From: Prostheceraeus crozeri
Taxonomy: Eukaryota > Platyhelminthes > Polycladida > Euryleptidae
Length of the DNA stretch: 64,000 nt
Assembly: GCA_907163375.1 (NCBI GenBank)
Contig: CAJQUW010001859.1
Coordinates: 372,001-436,000, forward strand
Reading direction: 5' to 3'
The position numbers and the translations under genes were made by a program. The notes below the pieces were generated by a model, which made no database searches, had not been told where the DNA came from, and was given only the letters and a program-made list of their open reading frames with translations. This document shows, piece by piece, positions 22,550 through 34,430 of this stretch. The stretch's first letter is position 1; each line of letters starts with the position of its first letter.

Positions 22550-23266
22550 TTAACACGATTCTATTAACTGTGACTCATACAGATAACGCATTAGAGATTT
22601 AACAATGTCAGCTACTTTACTGATATCACGTAAACCAGTCATGATACAATGTCCGTTGTGAAACGCTGCAATATGTACAGGATGCCATTTCCGAATCAGA
22701 GCAGCAGGATAGAGTTCAGTTTCATAAAATATACAATGATTACTAGTTTTAATGTTTGCTAGATTCACTAACATCTTCAAATGAACAGACACTACTATAT
22801 TCTTCAATGTCAGGGACTGAGACGCAGATGAGGTATGAGTGTTCGCATTTTCTTGACAACTTCGTAGCACATGGACTGCATCACGAAATGAGAAAGGTTT
22901 CCTAGGACTTGGATTTTGCCGCAGCGAAGGATTTGAAGATTTCGACCGTTGCTCATGCGAATGACCAACATTTGCGGACGACCGCGATGATATACTGAAT
23001 CGGGTAGATGGGTATGCAACTGTTCTAAATCGATGTCTCTTCTGAGGTTCATTTCGCGCATTGCGTTGATGATGCAGATGGGGAGCATGACTCACAAATG
23101 ACATGAGGGTTGAGTGAACTTCCCTTTTATACTTTTCCCATGAGGGTTTTGGAATCACGATGTAGCAGTGATCATTATGTAGAATCATCTCTTGAATGCG
23201 AATAAATACAATGCTGTCTCCTGCGCTAATGATACGGCAAGAGTTGGATAGGATTGCGCGATGCAA
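22550..23266 (-). pseudogene. TATA-binding-protein-like gene inside Polinton 1
   Basis: The C-terminal ~80 residues (about 22562-22801) read like one half of the TBP saddle. NIVVSVHLK matches the TBP strand NIV..V.L, LYPAALIRKWHPVHIAAF matches RFPAVIMRIREPRTTALIF, and NGHCIMTG matches SGKMVCTG. A second, weaker TBP-like half, with VIRMSNGRNLQILRCGKIQVLG, lies at about 22838-23088. TBP normally has two such repeats, so the layout fits a viral-type TBP. The gene looks broken or spliced, and I do not assign its exact start. It converges with PolB. TBP-like proteins are known in some large DNA viruses; I know of none as a standard Polinton gene. Its role would be promoter recognition for the element's own TATA boxes, by inference. 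Confidence 0.65.
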
Positions 23267-24074
23267 TCTTCGTAGTTCAAAGCGTTCTAGAGTTATCTGA
23301 AGTTGACGTTTCGTATCATGAAATGCAACACACTGACTTTTCCATGATACATGGAGGCATGCTGATAATTTCCACAGGATTTAAACTTGAGTGAAGAAGG
23401 GTATGCCTAAGAAAGAAGGAGAGAGTCATGTTCATCTAGCTAAGCTGATGGCAGACGTTCACGATACACAGCTCTTTATTTCCCGTAAAATAGTTGTGAC
23501 ACTTTTGTGTTTCATTTCATCTAGCAGGTTGATTTTTATCTCTCACATGCTTTGAGTGTTTCCTAACTCATATGCATTCGACTTACAACGTTACAGGCTG
23601 TTATGTGTATACTTGCATGCTATCGATGGAGAGTGGAAACACGCTGTCTTTATTTACAAAACAGTCTAAACACGCATTCAATCTGATAAAAGCAAACAAT
23701 ACATTTGGTAAAGCTGGTATGCTAACGAGTGTAACTGCAGAAACATTTCTTCAGCGTTTGTTAAGTTTCACAACAGCCTGTCAAAGACTTCTTACAAAAC
23801 TTATTTCAACGTTTGCGTTTAGACTTTTAAGCGAACATGTGCTTCACGTATTCTACACGAATGGTTAATGCATGTGATATAAAACCCTAAATCCAACCGT
23901 AGAGAAGCCTACCCTTGGATTTTGGACTTTTACAACCCACGCGATTCAATGTCATGGAACTAGCTCTCACACACACACTCAACGTTTGTGACAAGACTTT
24001 ACCTGGTTTTATGAAACATTCAACGCTTTCTATAAGACCTTTTAAGACTGTGAAACAATCTACATAGTGCAGTA
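23267..24074. other. Spacer of Polinton 1 with one unrecognised open frame
   Basis: A 98-codon frame on the plus strand (23572-23868, MHSTYNVTGCYVYTC...) has no recognisable domain. The rest of the stretch shows no feature before the right terminal repeat begins near 24075. Confidence 0.35.
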
Positions 24075-27000
24075 AAACTTTCTAGCGCTGTGGTGAACAC
24101 CGTTTTCATGTAACATTCTAACCTCTCAGTCACACTACAGTAGAAAACTGCTTTCAGTAAACCTGATGAAGCTAATATAACAGTCATGAAGTTTGAATTT
24201 TCTAATAAGGGAGCATTTGGCAACTGTCTCCAATAAAACTTTCTAACACTGAAAGTAAGTTACAAGACAATCTACACTGTGCAGTAAAACCTTTTCGATA
24301 AAACTTTCTTGTTCTGTGATGAGTTCGGTCAGTCATAAAACTTCAAAAATTCAAACTTAACTTTCACAAACGTGCGTCGCGGTGAAACTATTTGCCTACA
24401 CTAAACGTTGCAAACCATGATACACTTTCTGACTAGACTTACGAATAAACTTCGATGATCAAACTTTACTTTTACAAACGTGTGTCGCAGTAAAACTAGT
24501 TGACTACACTAACGCTTGCATTTCATGACATGTGTGTTTCATAAAACGTCATGATCAAACTTTCTAACTATACATCAACCTGTGTTGCAGTAAAACTTTT
24601 GTACGACATGATCAAGTTTCTGACTACACTCACAACAGCTTGTTCACTAGCGAAGAGAGAAGTCTGTGATGTGTTGCATGCGGTGCAAGGGTGGCCTCCC
24701 GTTTCATCCCTTCATCATTTCGTCTCCGTGATAGAGACAGTTCTTAAAAGAACTCATGGTTCATTCTCGCATGGTTGGCCAACTATCGGGAGACAAGTGC
24801 AATGGAGATTTTATGAGGTAGCCTGTGGCAGATAGCTAAATGTCGCCCTGGCGGTCAGAGTACAACGTTGAGACGAAAGGCAACCACTTGGAAACATGAC
24901 GCAGAGAGGTTTCACAAGGATTACCATTGCCCACGTCCCGTGCAGTACTCATCGCTACGGACTTCACCGCTGTCTCGAAAGAACGCCCACCAACAGGAAG
25001 TATGACACCGAAAATCTCCGTGACTTGCACCGTCCATGACTTGATAGCCAGACATGAAAACCGGTGGAGTTGGTAAGAGGAAACATTCCAAGTCGTTGCT
25101 TTGATCAGCTTGATAGCAAGCCGTAGAGAGAGATAGCAAGCCGTGATTCACCAGCGTTTTGCAATGGAGATGTTTAGATGCCACCCATGACAAGATAGCT
25201 AAGACTCAACCGATTGTCGTTCAAAGTGCTACGTTGGGAACTGTGTCAAATGCCCAACATGGGTCGCCCCAGCGGTTTCGGTCTAAATATGACACACTCC
25301 CTTGCCACACTTATCACTATGGCATCGTCCTCCGTGCCGAAGGATCACCCTGTCAGTGGAATATTACAGCAAAACTCTCCGTGTCTTGCTCGCTTTCAGT
25401 GAAAATCTGCTTGTATCATGGTAAGACATGAGAAGACTGGCTCAGACATCATTACAAATCCTTTCGTCGACTTCAGTAGGGTCAAAGACCCCAGAAAACC
25501 TCCAAAACTAGTGAATTAAAATTTTTCAACTTTTTAGCACTACTTATGAAATTTTATATGTAGTCTATCACTTAGGGCAGGTCAATAGCGACCGAACCTT
25601 TTTCAATCAAGTCAAACGGACTTGTAGAAGCAAAGTTACAAGCCTGTAAAGTTTTGGAGTCTTTTATGGCCTGGAGACGAAGGCCATCTCCTGGCGAACC
25701 TCTAAGTCTGACGCCTTGGCTGAGTTCAGCAATGAAATTTTCTAAGTCGGTTTCTTACAGAAATCCGCTTTGTCAGATTTCCAATGCTATCTTCAGAGCT
25801 CCGGTGCTCTTACTGGCTCTGGTGTCCCCTGCTGACAGCTTATTGTTTGCCATTTCAATAGCAAGCCATACATGAATTATCCATTCGAGAAGGAGCAAGT
25901 TGATGTGCCATTTCGACATTAAGGTTGCATACAATTCTTCCCAATTCAACCGAAGCGCGCGCAGATGAATCTAATTCTGTGTTTCTAATGCTATCATCAG
26001 AGCTCCGGAGTTCACCTACCCCAACCCAGTCGGGAGGAGAACTGATTTCCACAAGCAGAGTTTTCACTTATATAGTTTGTGACGATTAGCTGATGACGTA
26101 ATATTCATCATCCAAAAACTTTAAGCCCGTCTATCTCCAGTTCTACTGCTCCGATTGACTCCAAATTTTGAGTGCCATGTTTTATCGCTCTCCCCTTTCA
26201 TTTAAGCTATCCCTCGACCTTCTACGATGACCAGAAGCTGAGCTGAAAAAACTCAGGGTTTTTTTTCTCTCCGATTGAGCTGGAAAGAAGTTCCTAGACC
26301 AAAAGTTCATGTAGATTCTGAATCTGGCCTCCGTTTTTCCATCCGAGACCTCCTTCATGTCGAAAAATCGACTTTCTCATCCCAAAACAACCAACACCTG
26401 CCTTTTCCAACTCTGACGTTTTCCTGCCATCTTTCCTCCCTCAACCCAGGAAGATAGGACCAAACTGAGCTTTCCACTGCATGTTTCTCACTCTTAGCTT
26501 TCAAATGAGCTATCACACGACTTTCTACGATCTCTAACACCAAAGTTGGAAGTTTGACAGGAGGGGGGGGGTCAGAACTTTTTCACTCCGATTGAGCTGG
26601 AAAGAAGTTACCAGACCCAACATTGGCCAAAACGTCCGAATTTGCACTCCGTTTTTCCATCCGAGACCTCCTTCATGTCGAAAAACGACTTTTCTCATCC
26701 AAAAACATCGAAACCTGACTTTTTCAACTCTGACATTTTCCTGCCATTTTCCTCCATAAACCCAGGAAAATAGGATCAAACTGAGCTTTCCACTGCATTT
26801 TTCTCACTCTTAGCTTTCAAATGAGCTATTGCACAACTTTCTACGATCTCTAACGCCAAAGTTGGAAGTTTGACAGGAGGGGGGGGGTGGGAGGTCAGAT
26901 CTTTTTCTCTCCGATTGAGCTGGAAACAACCCAAAATTTCACGTAGATTCCGAATCTGGCCTCCGTTTTCCCATCCGAGACCTCTTTCATGACGAAAAAC

Positions 27001-27353
27001 GACTTTTCTCATCCCAGAACATCCAAAACCTGCCTTTTCCAACTCTGACGTTTTCCTGCCATTTTTCCTCCCTAAACCCAGGAAGATAGGACCAAACTGA
27101 GCTTTCCACTGCATTTTTCTCACTCTTAGCTTTCAAATGAGCTATTGCACGACTTTCTACGATCCCTACAACCAAAGTTAAAAGATCGCTGCCGAGGGGG
27201 GGGGGTAGGGACCAGTATTCTCCTCTCGGACCCATCCATCCATCACATCCTTGGCACTCTCCCTCACCTTCCTTCGAGAGGGGGGGGGCTGAGTCAGCAT
27301 GATGACTCATCACTGCACTGCACTGGACTTGATTTTGGGATGGGATTACTACT
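24075..27353. repeat. Right terminal inverted repeat of Polinton 1
   Basis: This is the inverted counterpart of 10952-15332 and ends GGGATTACTACT at 27353. It keeps the tandem array (26240-27200, about three units) and the TATA-like box (26067-26074) but lacks the dispersed repeat found in the left arm. Confidence 0.9.
26240..27200. repeat. ~320-bp tandem array in the right terminal repeat
   Basis: There are three units separated by runs of 8-10 G (near 26565, 26880 and 27195). They are the inverted counterpart of the array at 11095-12130. Confidence 0.88.
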
Positions 27354-27359
27354 TCCATG
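27354..27359. repeat. Target-site duplication (right) of Polinton 1
   Basis: TCCATG is identical to 10946-10951. Confidence 0.9.
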
Positions 27360-28629
27360 CTCATAATAATGCAGTACTAAACATGAAACCTTGCAGTCTC
27401 CTCTCCTGTAACATGCAATTTCATGTGCGCAGTTTGATATAAAATTTCCTTCTTCATGAGGCTGTGACATTGATAATTGTGACATGAAATTTGATTCGAT
27501 AATGAGACTTTCGTGATTCAATAAAACATTGAATAAATACAAAATAGGCTAACAAAGTTCTGCGTTAAATGGATTCAATTAAACAGCTGCTTCTGCTTAG
27601 CAATGTGATTCTTCAAAATTAACTGAGTTTTATTTGTGAAGCAAATACACATATGTTAATATATCCCTGAAAATTACTCATTCGATAAATGCGGAAAGTT
27701 CAATTACTATTCACATATTGAATTTCGGAATCGGCTTGAGCATATTTTTTTGACTACCGCACAGCTCTAGTTTGCAATACAAATTGAAGTAAGCGCATAT
27801 TCTATGTTATCATCTTGACTTAGTTTATTGTCAATCTTTTGGAGAATGCAACACACATCGCATTTTGCCAAATAGAATGTGGTTGGCATGAATCTTATTC
27901 AACGAAATCGATTGACGTTTTGAGTCAAAAAAGATTCTAAAGTTTTCAAATTGATTCTGACAAGACGCAATTGAGAATCGCTAATGTAATAATTGGGTTA
28001 GGTTGATGCATTAGTTGATGATATGTAATCGGCATTTTAACAGCACTTACCACTTGACAGCAGCTGCTTTTATGACAAAAAGTGATAACGTCTTGGATTC
28101 CTTCGATCAAATTGTAGATGTCTGCCACGGATTATTAAGAAGTAAATTGTAAGTAAAATAGGACATTGATATGCTTGTAAAAGCCGATTAGCACAAATAT
28201 TTATTTCATACTGCACGATCAATCATTCATTGCAAAATATTGTATGGAAGGGCTATGATGCATTAAAGTCAAATAAATAAGCTTAAACATAAAAAAAGTT
28301 CGCATATAGTTCAATTAGCTCGGAAATTGCATTTTCTCCTTCGCTTTGGAAGACACCGGAGACTGGTACAGCTACCTTGTGGTTAAATGTCTATTCTACC
28401 AGGATTTGTGGAGATTCTGTGGACGTTGTACTGCAAACATAGGGCTACTCTGTGGACAACTGGTTGACAGTTGCCGTTGATCAGGCAAGAATAGTTAGCT
28501 AATTAATCATTTGCTGAAGCATGAATTTCATGTTTTCTAAATTTGTTGACTTGTTTGATTTTGCAGACAGTTTAATAGCTCCGGGCCTCTATCAAGTCGG
28601 CAAAAAGCGCTTAAAGTTCAAACTTCAAA
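27360..28629. other. No gene seen
   Basis: This is AT-rich DNA between Polinton 1 and a Polinton 2-type terminus. I see no supported gene, RNA or repeat. Confidence 0.4.
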
Positions 28630-29692
28630 GTGAAGTAAGAACTTAATTTTAACAAAATGAAAGATAAGAATTCTTAACTTGTCTAAACCTGTTTATTTTT
28701 ATCACTAAATGATATTTTATTGACTTCATTAGCTATTTGATCAAATTTTTCAATTTCGTCTAACGTAATGACATCATCATCACACACTCTTTGAAATTAA
28801 TAATGTAGATTATCATAAACTTCTTTAATATGTAAATGTTTATTTTTTAATGATTTTTGTTTCTTAGACATTAAAGATTTATCTAACATTGTAACAAGTG
28901 AAGTTGTAAAACCACCCGTACCTGTTAAAGCAGTAGCAATAACAGGAATTGTAAGAGCGCCAGAAGATATAACAATTGTTAAAGCACCTAAACTTTTTGT
29001 TAAAAATATTCCAATACCTTGTGTTACATTCTTAACTTTAGACCATCTCTTTCTTAATTTTTTATAATGCTCTAATCTTAATCATAATTGAGATTCCTTA
29101 TCTTTCAACAGAGGCAACAGAGGATGAACGTACTCTATCTTTGTGTTTTTCAATGTTCATCTTTTCAATGTTCATTTCACTTGTTTTTAATTGTGATAGC
29201 GAAGGATATATTTTCGAAGTTCCTTCCACTTTTGAAGTTCCTTCCATTTCTGAGGTTTCCATTTTTGTTTCTTCCATTTTTAATAAATTTTTTTGAGACA
29301 TAATTTTTATGAATTAGAGGGTTCTTAACCTGATTTAGACATAAAAATGGTTAAAAATTCACAAATCTAGGGGTACCTAAAATTACCATTTTTTCTGATG
29401 TTGTGTCTTAGAACAGTCATGATTTTGGTGGGGAGATCATAATTCTCAAAATTAGAGATTCCTAACTTTTATGATTTTTTCGTTGTCTTAGAACAGTCAT
29501 GATTTTGGTGGCAAATTAAAAAATACCATTTTTGAAAAAATTTGAAAAAAATCATAAAATTATTGGTACCCATGATTTTATGAATTAGAGGGTTCTTAAC
29601 CTAAAAAATGGTTAAAATTCATAAATTTAGGGGTACCTAAAATTACTAATTCTTTGTCTGTTGTGTCCTGGACCTGTCTTTATTCCATTACT
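28630..29692. mobile_element. Detached right terminus of a Polinton 2-type element
   Basis: Positions of about 28.93-29.692 kb are the inverted counterpart of 37424-38132, with the outer end TTTATTCCATTACT at 29692. The fragment extends about 300 bp further inward than the shared repeat. On the minus strand it encodes remnants of a small Polinton protein, with a hydrophobic stretch and an acidic tail (DDDVITLDEIEKFDQIANE). It is broken. A GATGCT target duplication follows at once, the same hexamer that precedes the left end at 37424. Confidence 0.85.
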
Positions 29693-29719
29693 GATGCTGA
29701 CAAAGATGCGATTGATTCA
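29693..29719 (+). repeat. Target duplication plus 27-bp LINE remnant
   Basis: GATGCT (29693-29698) and the next 21 bp match the LINE reverse transcriptase sequence that runs from 58653 down to about 58627, with one mismatch, and then similarity stops abruptly. This marks the right insertion junction and a rearrangement breakpoint. Confidence 0.8.
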
Positions 29720-30299
29720 TATTTCTCCTGTCGATCTTCCCAACCTCCCAAATTTCCCTTATCCAACTGTTAACATAAATTTACTGTGAATTTATTGCTT
29801 GTTCATAAAAAGTGATTGATTTTAGTTGATGTTTTATTAGCTTATGAATGCTCATATACCTTTATTCTGAACTAGAAAATAACTTGAAACGAAAGCTGAA
29901 ATTGATTATTGATTATTCAATGACACTTTGCGAATTAATCAAATGACTGCAAATTTTAAATATGACAGACATGGACGGGACCAAATGACTGAAACCTACA
30001 GGTCGGCCCGGACTGGAAGGTGAAAACAGAATCTGGACCTTGACTGACGGACACGGGTTGAAAATTCCGGTTCATGAGTTCTTTCACCCATGCGGGGGAA
30101 ATACTGCTTATACATTGCAATATGCAAAACTAACTTTTCTACCAAAATTTATGAGCTTATGAAAAAGGGTCTTTGGAAGAATTCAGTTGCAACGATAAAA
30201 AGTGATCGATAGTATTTAGATAGAATACAAGTACATAGTTCAGTATGCAGAGTACATGTAGAGTTTTTATATGAAAGATTGAATTCTTGTCTTCAACCA
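29720..30299. other. No gene seen
   Basis: This is AT-rich sequence with no supported feature. It starts at the breakpoint next to the LINE remnant. Confidence 0.4.
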
Positions 30300-30422
30300 G
30301 CCTCTAAATTTTAATGAAAATCAACAAAAATCTCGAAAAGTCTTCTAATCGGCAAAAAATTAGCCGATTACCTATTATCGCTCCAACGCATCAATAATCG
30401 GCCGATTAATCGGTACATCCCT
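30300..30422. mobile_element. Possible hAT-like transposon end
   Basis: Read on the minus strand the stretch starts TAGGGATGTACCGATTAATC and continues with repeated CCGATTA motifs. This resembles termini of hAT-type elements (CAGGGATG...). No transposase or opposite end was found. Confidence 0.35.
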
Positions 30423-30729
30423 ACTGAATCAGTACATTCCTGATGTCCATATTAAAAACCTGCCGTCTTTCTGATGTTGGGCCCCAACAGACAGTATAGT
30501 AAGAAGCATATGTGCGAATATTGTTTCCATAAATGAAGGAATTTTTGATATTTGACGTCCTTTCTGGGTATTACCATAATTTTTCGCTCCATTGATACTC
30601 TTAAAACATGCAGTTTCATGATATTGCAAAGTAATTTAGTAAATTGAGAAAGTGTTTTGACAGGAGGTCCATTTTTTCTGCCAAATCGGACAATCTTTGT
30701 TCCTTTCACTAAAAAATCCAAAGCAAGTT

Positions 30730-30841
30730 ATCAGGGCATAGACTGACAGATGGGAAATAACTGCACGTATTGGTGGATTAGAACCACCGATCTCTGGCAT
30801 TCTCGGTCACGCTCTACCAACTACCAACTGAGCTATCGACA
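30730..30841 (-). mobile_element. tRNA-derived SINE or tRNA pseudogene
   Basis: On the minus strand TAGCTCAGTTGGTAG (box A, 30821-30835) is followed by GGTTCTAATCC (box B, 30775-30785). A TTGGTAG is duplicated just after box A, lengthening the D-arm region, and the acceptor stem does not close. The sequence continues as a non-tRNA body (TGCAGTTATTTCCCATCTG), which favours a SINE over a functional tRNA. Confidence 0.6.
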
Positions 30842-31606
30842 GGTTGAGTATGATGAACCAGCTGTGAAGATGCAGCCTGCAGAGGATGCATTGACAAGCA
30901 ATACAATCTGAAATTTTCATTTTCATAAAATTCGATGAGGATATTAATAACACGTTTGTGACAGGTAACATTCACTTGAAATGGAATTAGCATTGGGAAA
31001 AGGAACGAAGTCGCTATTAAACTCCATGAGTTGACATGAATACCTTCAAATGTCTCTGTGCAAGTGGATGAAAAGTGATAATCGTTTTCTCTGAGTGTTG
31101 AATTATTTCCCCTCGAATGCAATTCTGTTTGACAAGCGTTGATGATAAACGTATTTAAGAAATTATACACGACATTGACATCTGCAACTGAAATCTTCTT
31201 GAAAAATGATGCTTAAAATTCCATTTCAGTTTAATAATGCAACTATGCTGTTATCTCAGAATTCTTTCCTAACTTCACATATTTTTTATCAAGGCAATCA
31301 AAACATCTTCAAATATCTTCAACTGATCTATGCAATGCTGCAACCGAATGTGTATAAATCCATGTCGACTTCTCTACGAACTAAGAAGAGGTAGCTACTC
31401 ATTTTCCGAGTTTTGCTGAGAATGAATTCTAGAAATGGTTGTCATTCTGTGAAATTTTCTGCAAAATTTCGTTCGAAATGGTTATTATAGATCCTATTTT
31501 GAATATTTAATTGAAATTAATTAATCAATTCTTTTTCAATTAACCGATTTTAAGTAATTGATTAATATTCAATTAACCGAATGCATCAGCTACACAAAAG
31601 CAAATC
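30842..31606. other. No gene recognised
   Basis: Two minus-strand frames (30452-30721 and 30814-31170) flank or enter this stretch. Neither shows a domain I recognise, and the second runs through the tRNA-like unit, which speaks against it being real. Confidence 0.35.
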
Positions 31607-32160
31607 ATGAATTATCATTTGAAGTATATTGGTCCTTATATCATCATGGAATTGCGGCGAAGGATCACTCTTTGGTGGAATGCCATCCGGAAGCTTGGCG
31701 ATATCATACGAGATAAGAAAGTTCCCATAAATTTAAAGAGAAAGTCGTTCAACGAATGTATTCTTCCTACTATGACATATGACAGCGAAACATGGTCGCT
31801 AAATGATACGCAATTGGAGAAGCTCGTCACAACTCAACGGAAAATGGAGCGTATAATGATGGATATAACACTTCGTGACAGGAAGAGAGCCAGTTGGATC
31901 CGTCAGCAGACAGGGGTCACGGACATCACCCAGCGTATTCGGGAAAGTAAGCATCGATGGGCAGGACATGTGGCGCGACGAAATGACAACCGATGAACAA
32001 CACGGGTTACAGAATGGACTCCACGCAACTACGAAAGATCACGACAATCTAGAACGCAACATCGGACGCACATGGAGCCGCATGGCTAGTTTTGTGGACG
32101 CTGAAGAGAGAACGGTTCCTCCTAAGGGAGAGAGAAATACCCTGATGATGATGATGATAT
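31607..32160 (+). mobile_element. RTE-like LINE, 3' end of reverse transcriptase ORF
   Basis: The frame 31607-31996 (129 codons) matches the familiar C-terminal region of RTE-type LINE proteins. It shows LPTMTYDSETWSLN, QRKMERIMMDITLRDRKR, WIRQQTGVTDI and the closing KHRWAGHVARRNDNR. Element sequence runs on past that stop in another frame to about 32100 and ends in a TGATGATGATGATGATAT tail, typical of RTE 3' ends. The catalytic RT domain is missing, so the copy is 5'-truncated and dead. Its last ~90 bp reappear inverted at the end of the window (63911-64000). Confidence 0.85.
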
Positions 32161-33754
32161 CACTATAAAGAATTATTGGACCCTGCTAGTCATGCTTTAT
32201 AAAAAAGGAGTAGTCTAATTCATGCTGATTATCACGCAAGGAATCGCATCCAAGGTAAGGAATCAAAATCCAATTTTTGCAACTTGTCAAGCATCTGGCG
32301 ACCAAGTTTTATTTCATTTAAATGAATCAGTGAAACCCAAGAGTTGATATCATATAAGTTTGATTTGAATATAAAGTATCATTTTTGGTCACACTCTTCC
32401 TCTTTGTGAAATGCAATGAGGCAAAGAGTAGATGATACAGCATTAGCAAGCATGAAGTTGTGAAAGTGAATAAAATGCATTGGCAACCAATGCAATGCTG
32501 CTACAGGCTTTGATATGTAGGTTTTAATGTCACTATATGAATGATTCATAGATAGTGCTAATTAAGATATATTGATAATAAGAGCACATTTCCAAAACCA
32601 AAGGAAGATTGATAAAGACAGAAATAAATATATTCACGAATCAAAGAAGCTCAAAAAATGAACGTTCTTTCTGTATGCACAGATTCGGCTTTAAATGGAA
32701 AATATCACATTTTGTACTATGGCAATAGTTGAGCGGTTCCTAGCCTGCTTGCACACCTGAAAATCATTACTTCTGATTGAGCATATCTTGCTTCGACTCA
32801 CAGGAACGGAAATGTCCCGTCACAGCGAATTGTGGGGGCTGTTTTGACTTTGGTCGACTATTTGAGTTGAAAAGTCATATGGCGAACAGAACGAAGAGAA
32901 AGAGCATGGCAATCAAAAATGAGACTTCTCATGTTCAGCTTTTGTGGAAGACTGCTTATACAAATAAATCATATAAGATAATGATGACGATTCATTAGAA
33001 AAGTTGTCTAGATTTAGTTGAAAAAAGATCCGAACCATTGTATTTGTAATTACATACAAGTAATTGCTGTAAGCAAAAATCTTAAAAGGTTGCACTTTCA
33101 AAATTTTGCTTCAAAGATGCGCATAATTTCGTTGTTTATTAAAGCATCTGCAAAAACAAGTAAAAATTGAAAAAGTAATCTTACTTTGGTGATGGAAATG
33201 TGCATGTGTACAATCTCCCGCGATCCACATGCATCTCGGCCGTACTGCAAGAACTCAAGTGACTATCGGCTAACCAAAGGATTGAGCTGTGTCTGGTGAC
33301 TATTGTCTACAAATGCCCTTCGATCGTGCTCCAAGGAATCCATCTAATCTCCTCATGCGAAATGCAGATCTGCCGGGTCGCTCTCGTCCTAGATCCGCGA
33401 ACTCTTCCGCTTTTGAACCTAAGGCCTGAAGTTCTCTACCTGCATGTGCGCGAATTCCAGCACCCTGTCTCATTTAATACTAATTCAAAAAACTTTTACT
33501 TATCTGTTATGCATTCCTGGCTGGTATTCTTTTATTTTTGAGTCTCCAGATTAATTTTAAGTTTTACAAGTTAATGAATACGCAGACTCCAATCGTCTAT
33601 TAGTAGTGAAGCGCATATATCTCAATAAATGAGAATCAAGCAAATTCGAAGCAGTTACAATCAGTTGACAGAAGTTACAATGTACGAATAAATATACGAA
33701 GTCGCATTTACAAAAGGAAATCAGATCAGGAGCTCACTCAAAAGGACATAATTA

Positions 33755-34430
33755 TTATTTGGTTTGGTGATACTTGTGCATATTAAAGTCACAACAGGCC
33801 TTTACGAAGAAGGAATTCAAACGTCTTGTAGAGCGAGAAATGCTTAACGAAAAGTGATGAGAGTATCGCAAGCGATGAGGGACAATGTCATTTAATGAAT
33901 GCGAGGGATTTTCACATTCGATAAGGAACGAAAAAATGAGCTTTGTAAACAAACCATCAATGTCAGATAGCAGGTTGCACTTACAAGCATGGTTACAAAT
34001 TATGTGATGAGCACGTCTGACAATTCTTTTGATTTTCATAGACAGAGATTTCGATCGATGACAAAAAAGAGGAAAGAGGCATAAGTTAGCAAAGTAGAGA
34101 TCACTGAATTAAATACTTCAACCAATTTGTTTTTGGGTAGGAACGGTTTCAAGCGACGGATGGCATACAGTCGTTGTGATGCACAGTTTTGTAATGTGTT
34201 GGAAATGCTCATCCCATGTCAAGTTATCAGTCCATATAACTCCAAGGATTTTTAGGGTGTTTACTACGTCAATGTCAGAATAAGCTGGAACAGACACGAT
34301 GCGAGAACTTGCGAATATAATTTGCTTGCTTTTCAATCTGTTGATAGTCATGCGCTTTTCATCAACCCAAGCCTGAATGATTGATAAGTTAGACATCATT
34401 GAGTTATCTATTGAAATCCTCTCTATTGCT
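33755..34430 (-). mobile_element. LINE fragment, C-terminal part of reverse transcriptase (left arm)
   Basis: Frames at 34118-34399 and 33755-34039 on the minus strand carry the end of a jockey/CR1-like LINE RT. Landmarks are KRMTINRLKSKQIIFASSR, LGVIWTDNLTWDEHF and, in the next frame, IKRIVRRAHHIICN. The two parts are in different frames, so the copy has at least one frameshift near 34.1 kb, and it lacks the catalytic motifs. The right-arm copy at 61640-62320 is almost identical. Confidence 0.75.

Larger units (their letters stand above)
10952..27353. mobile_element. Polinton/Maverick element 1 (PolB-TBP type, 16.4 kb)
   Basis: The element has inverted termini that begin AGTAGTAATCCCATCCC and a 6-bp target duplication on both sides, so its ends are complete. 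Long terminal repeats take up nearly half its length. The centre, about 15.3-24.1 kb, carries a PolB-accessory-like gene, a spliced proline-rich gene, PolB and a TBP-like gene. I recognise no integrase, protease, packaging ATPase or capsid gene. PolB is broken (about three breaks), so this is a fossil. The two terminal repeats are still very similar, which suggests a moderate age or gene conversion between them. Confidence 0.92.

Noticed and set aside
30452-31170. Two minus-strand frames of 89 and 118 codons
   Set aside because: They have no recognisable domain, and one runs through the tRNA-like unit.
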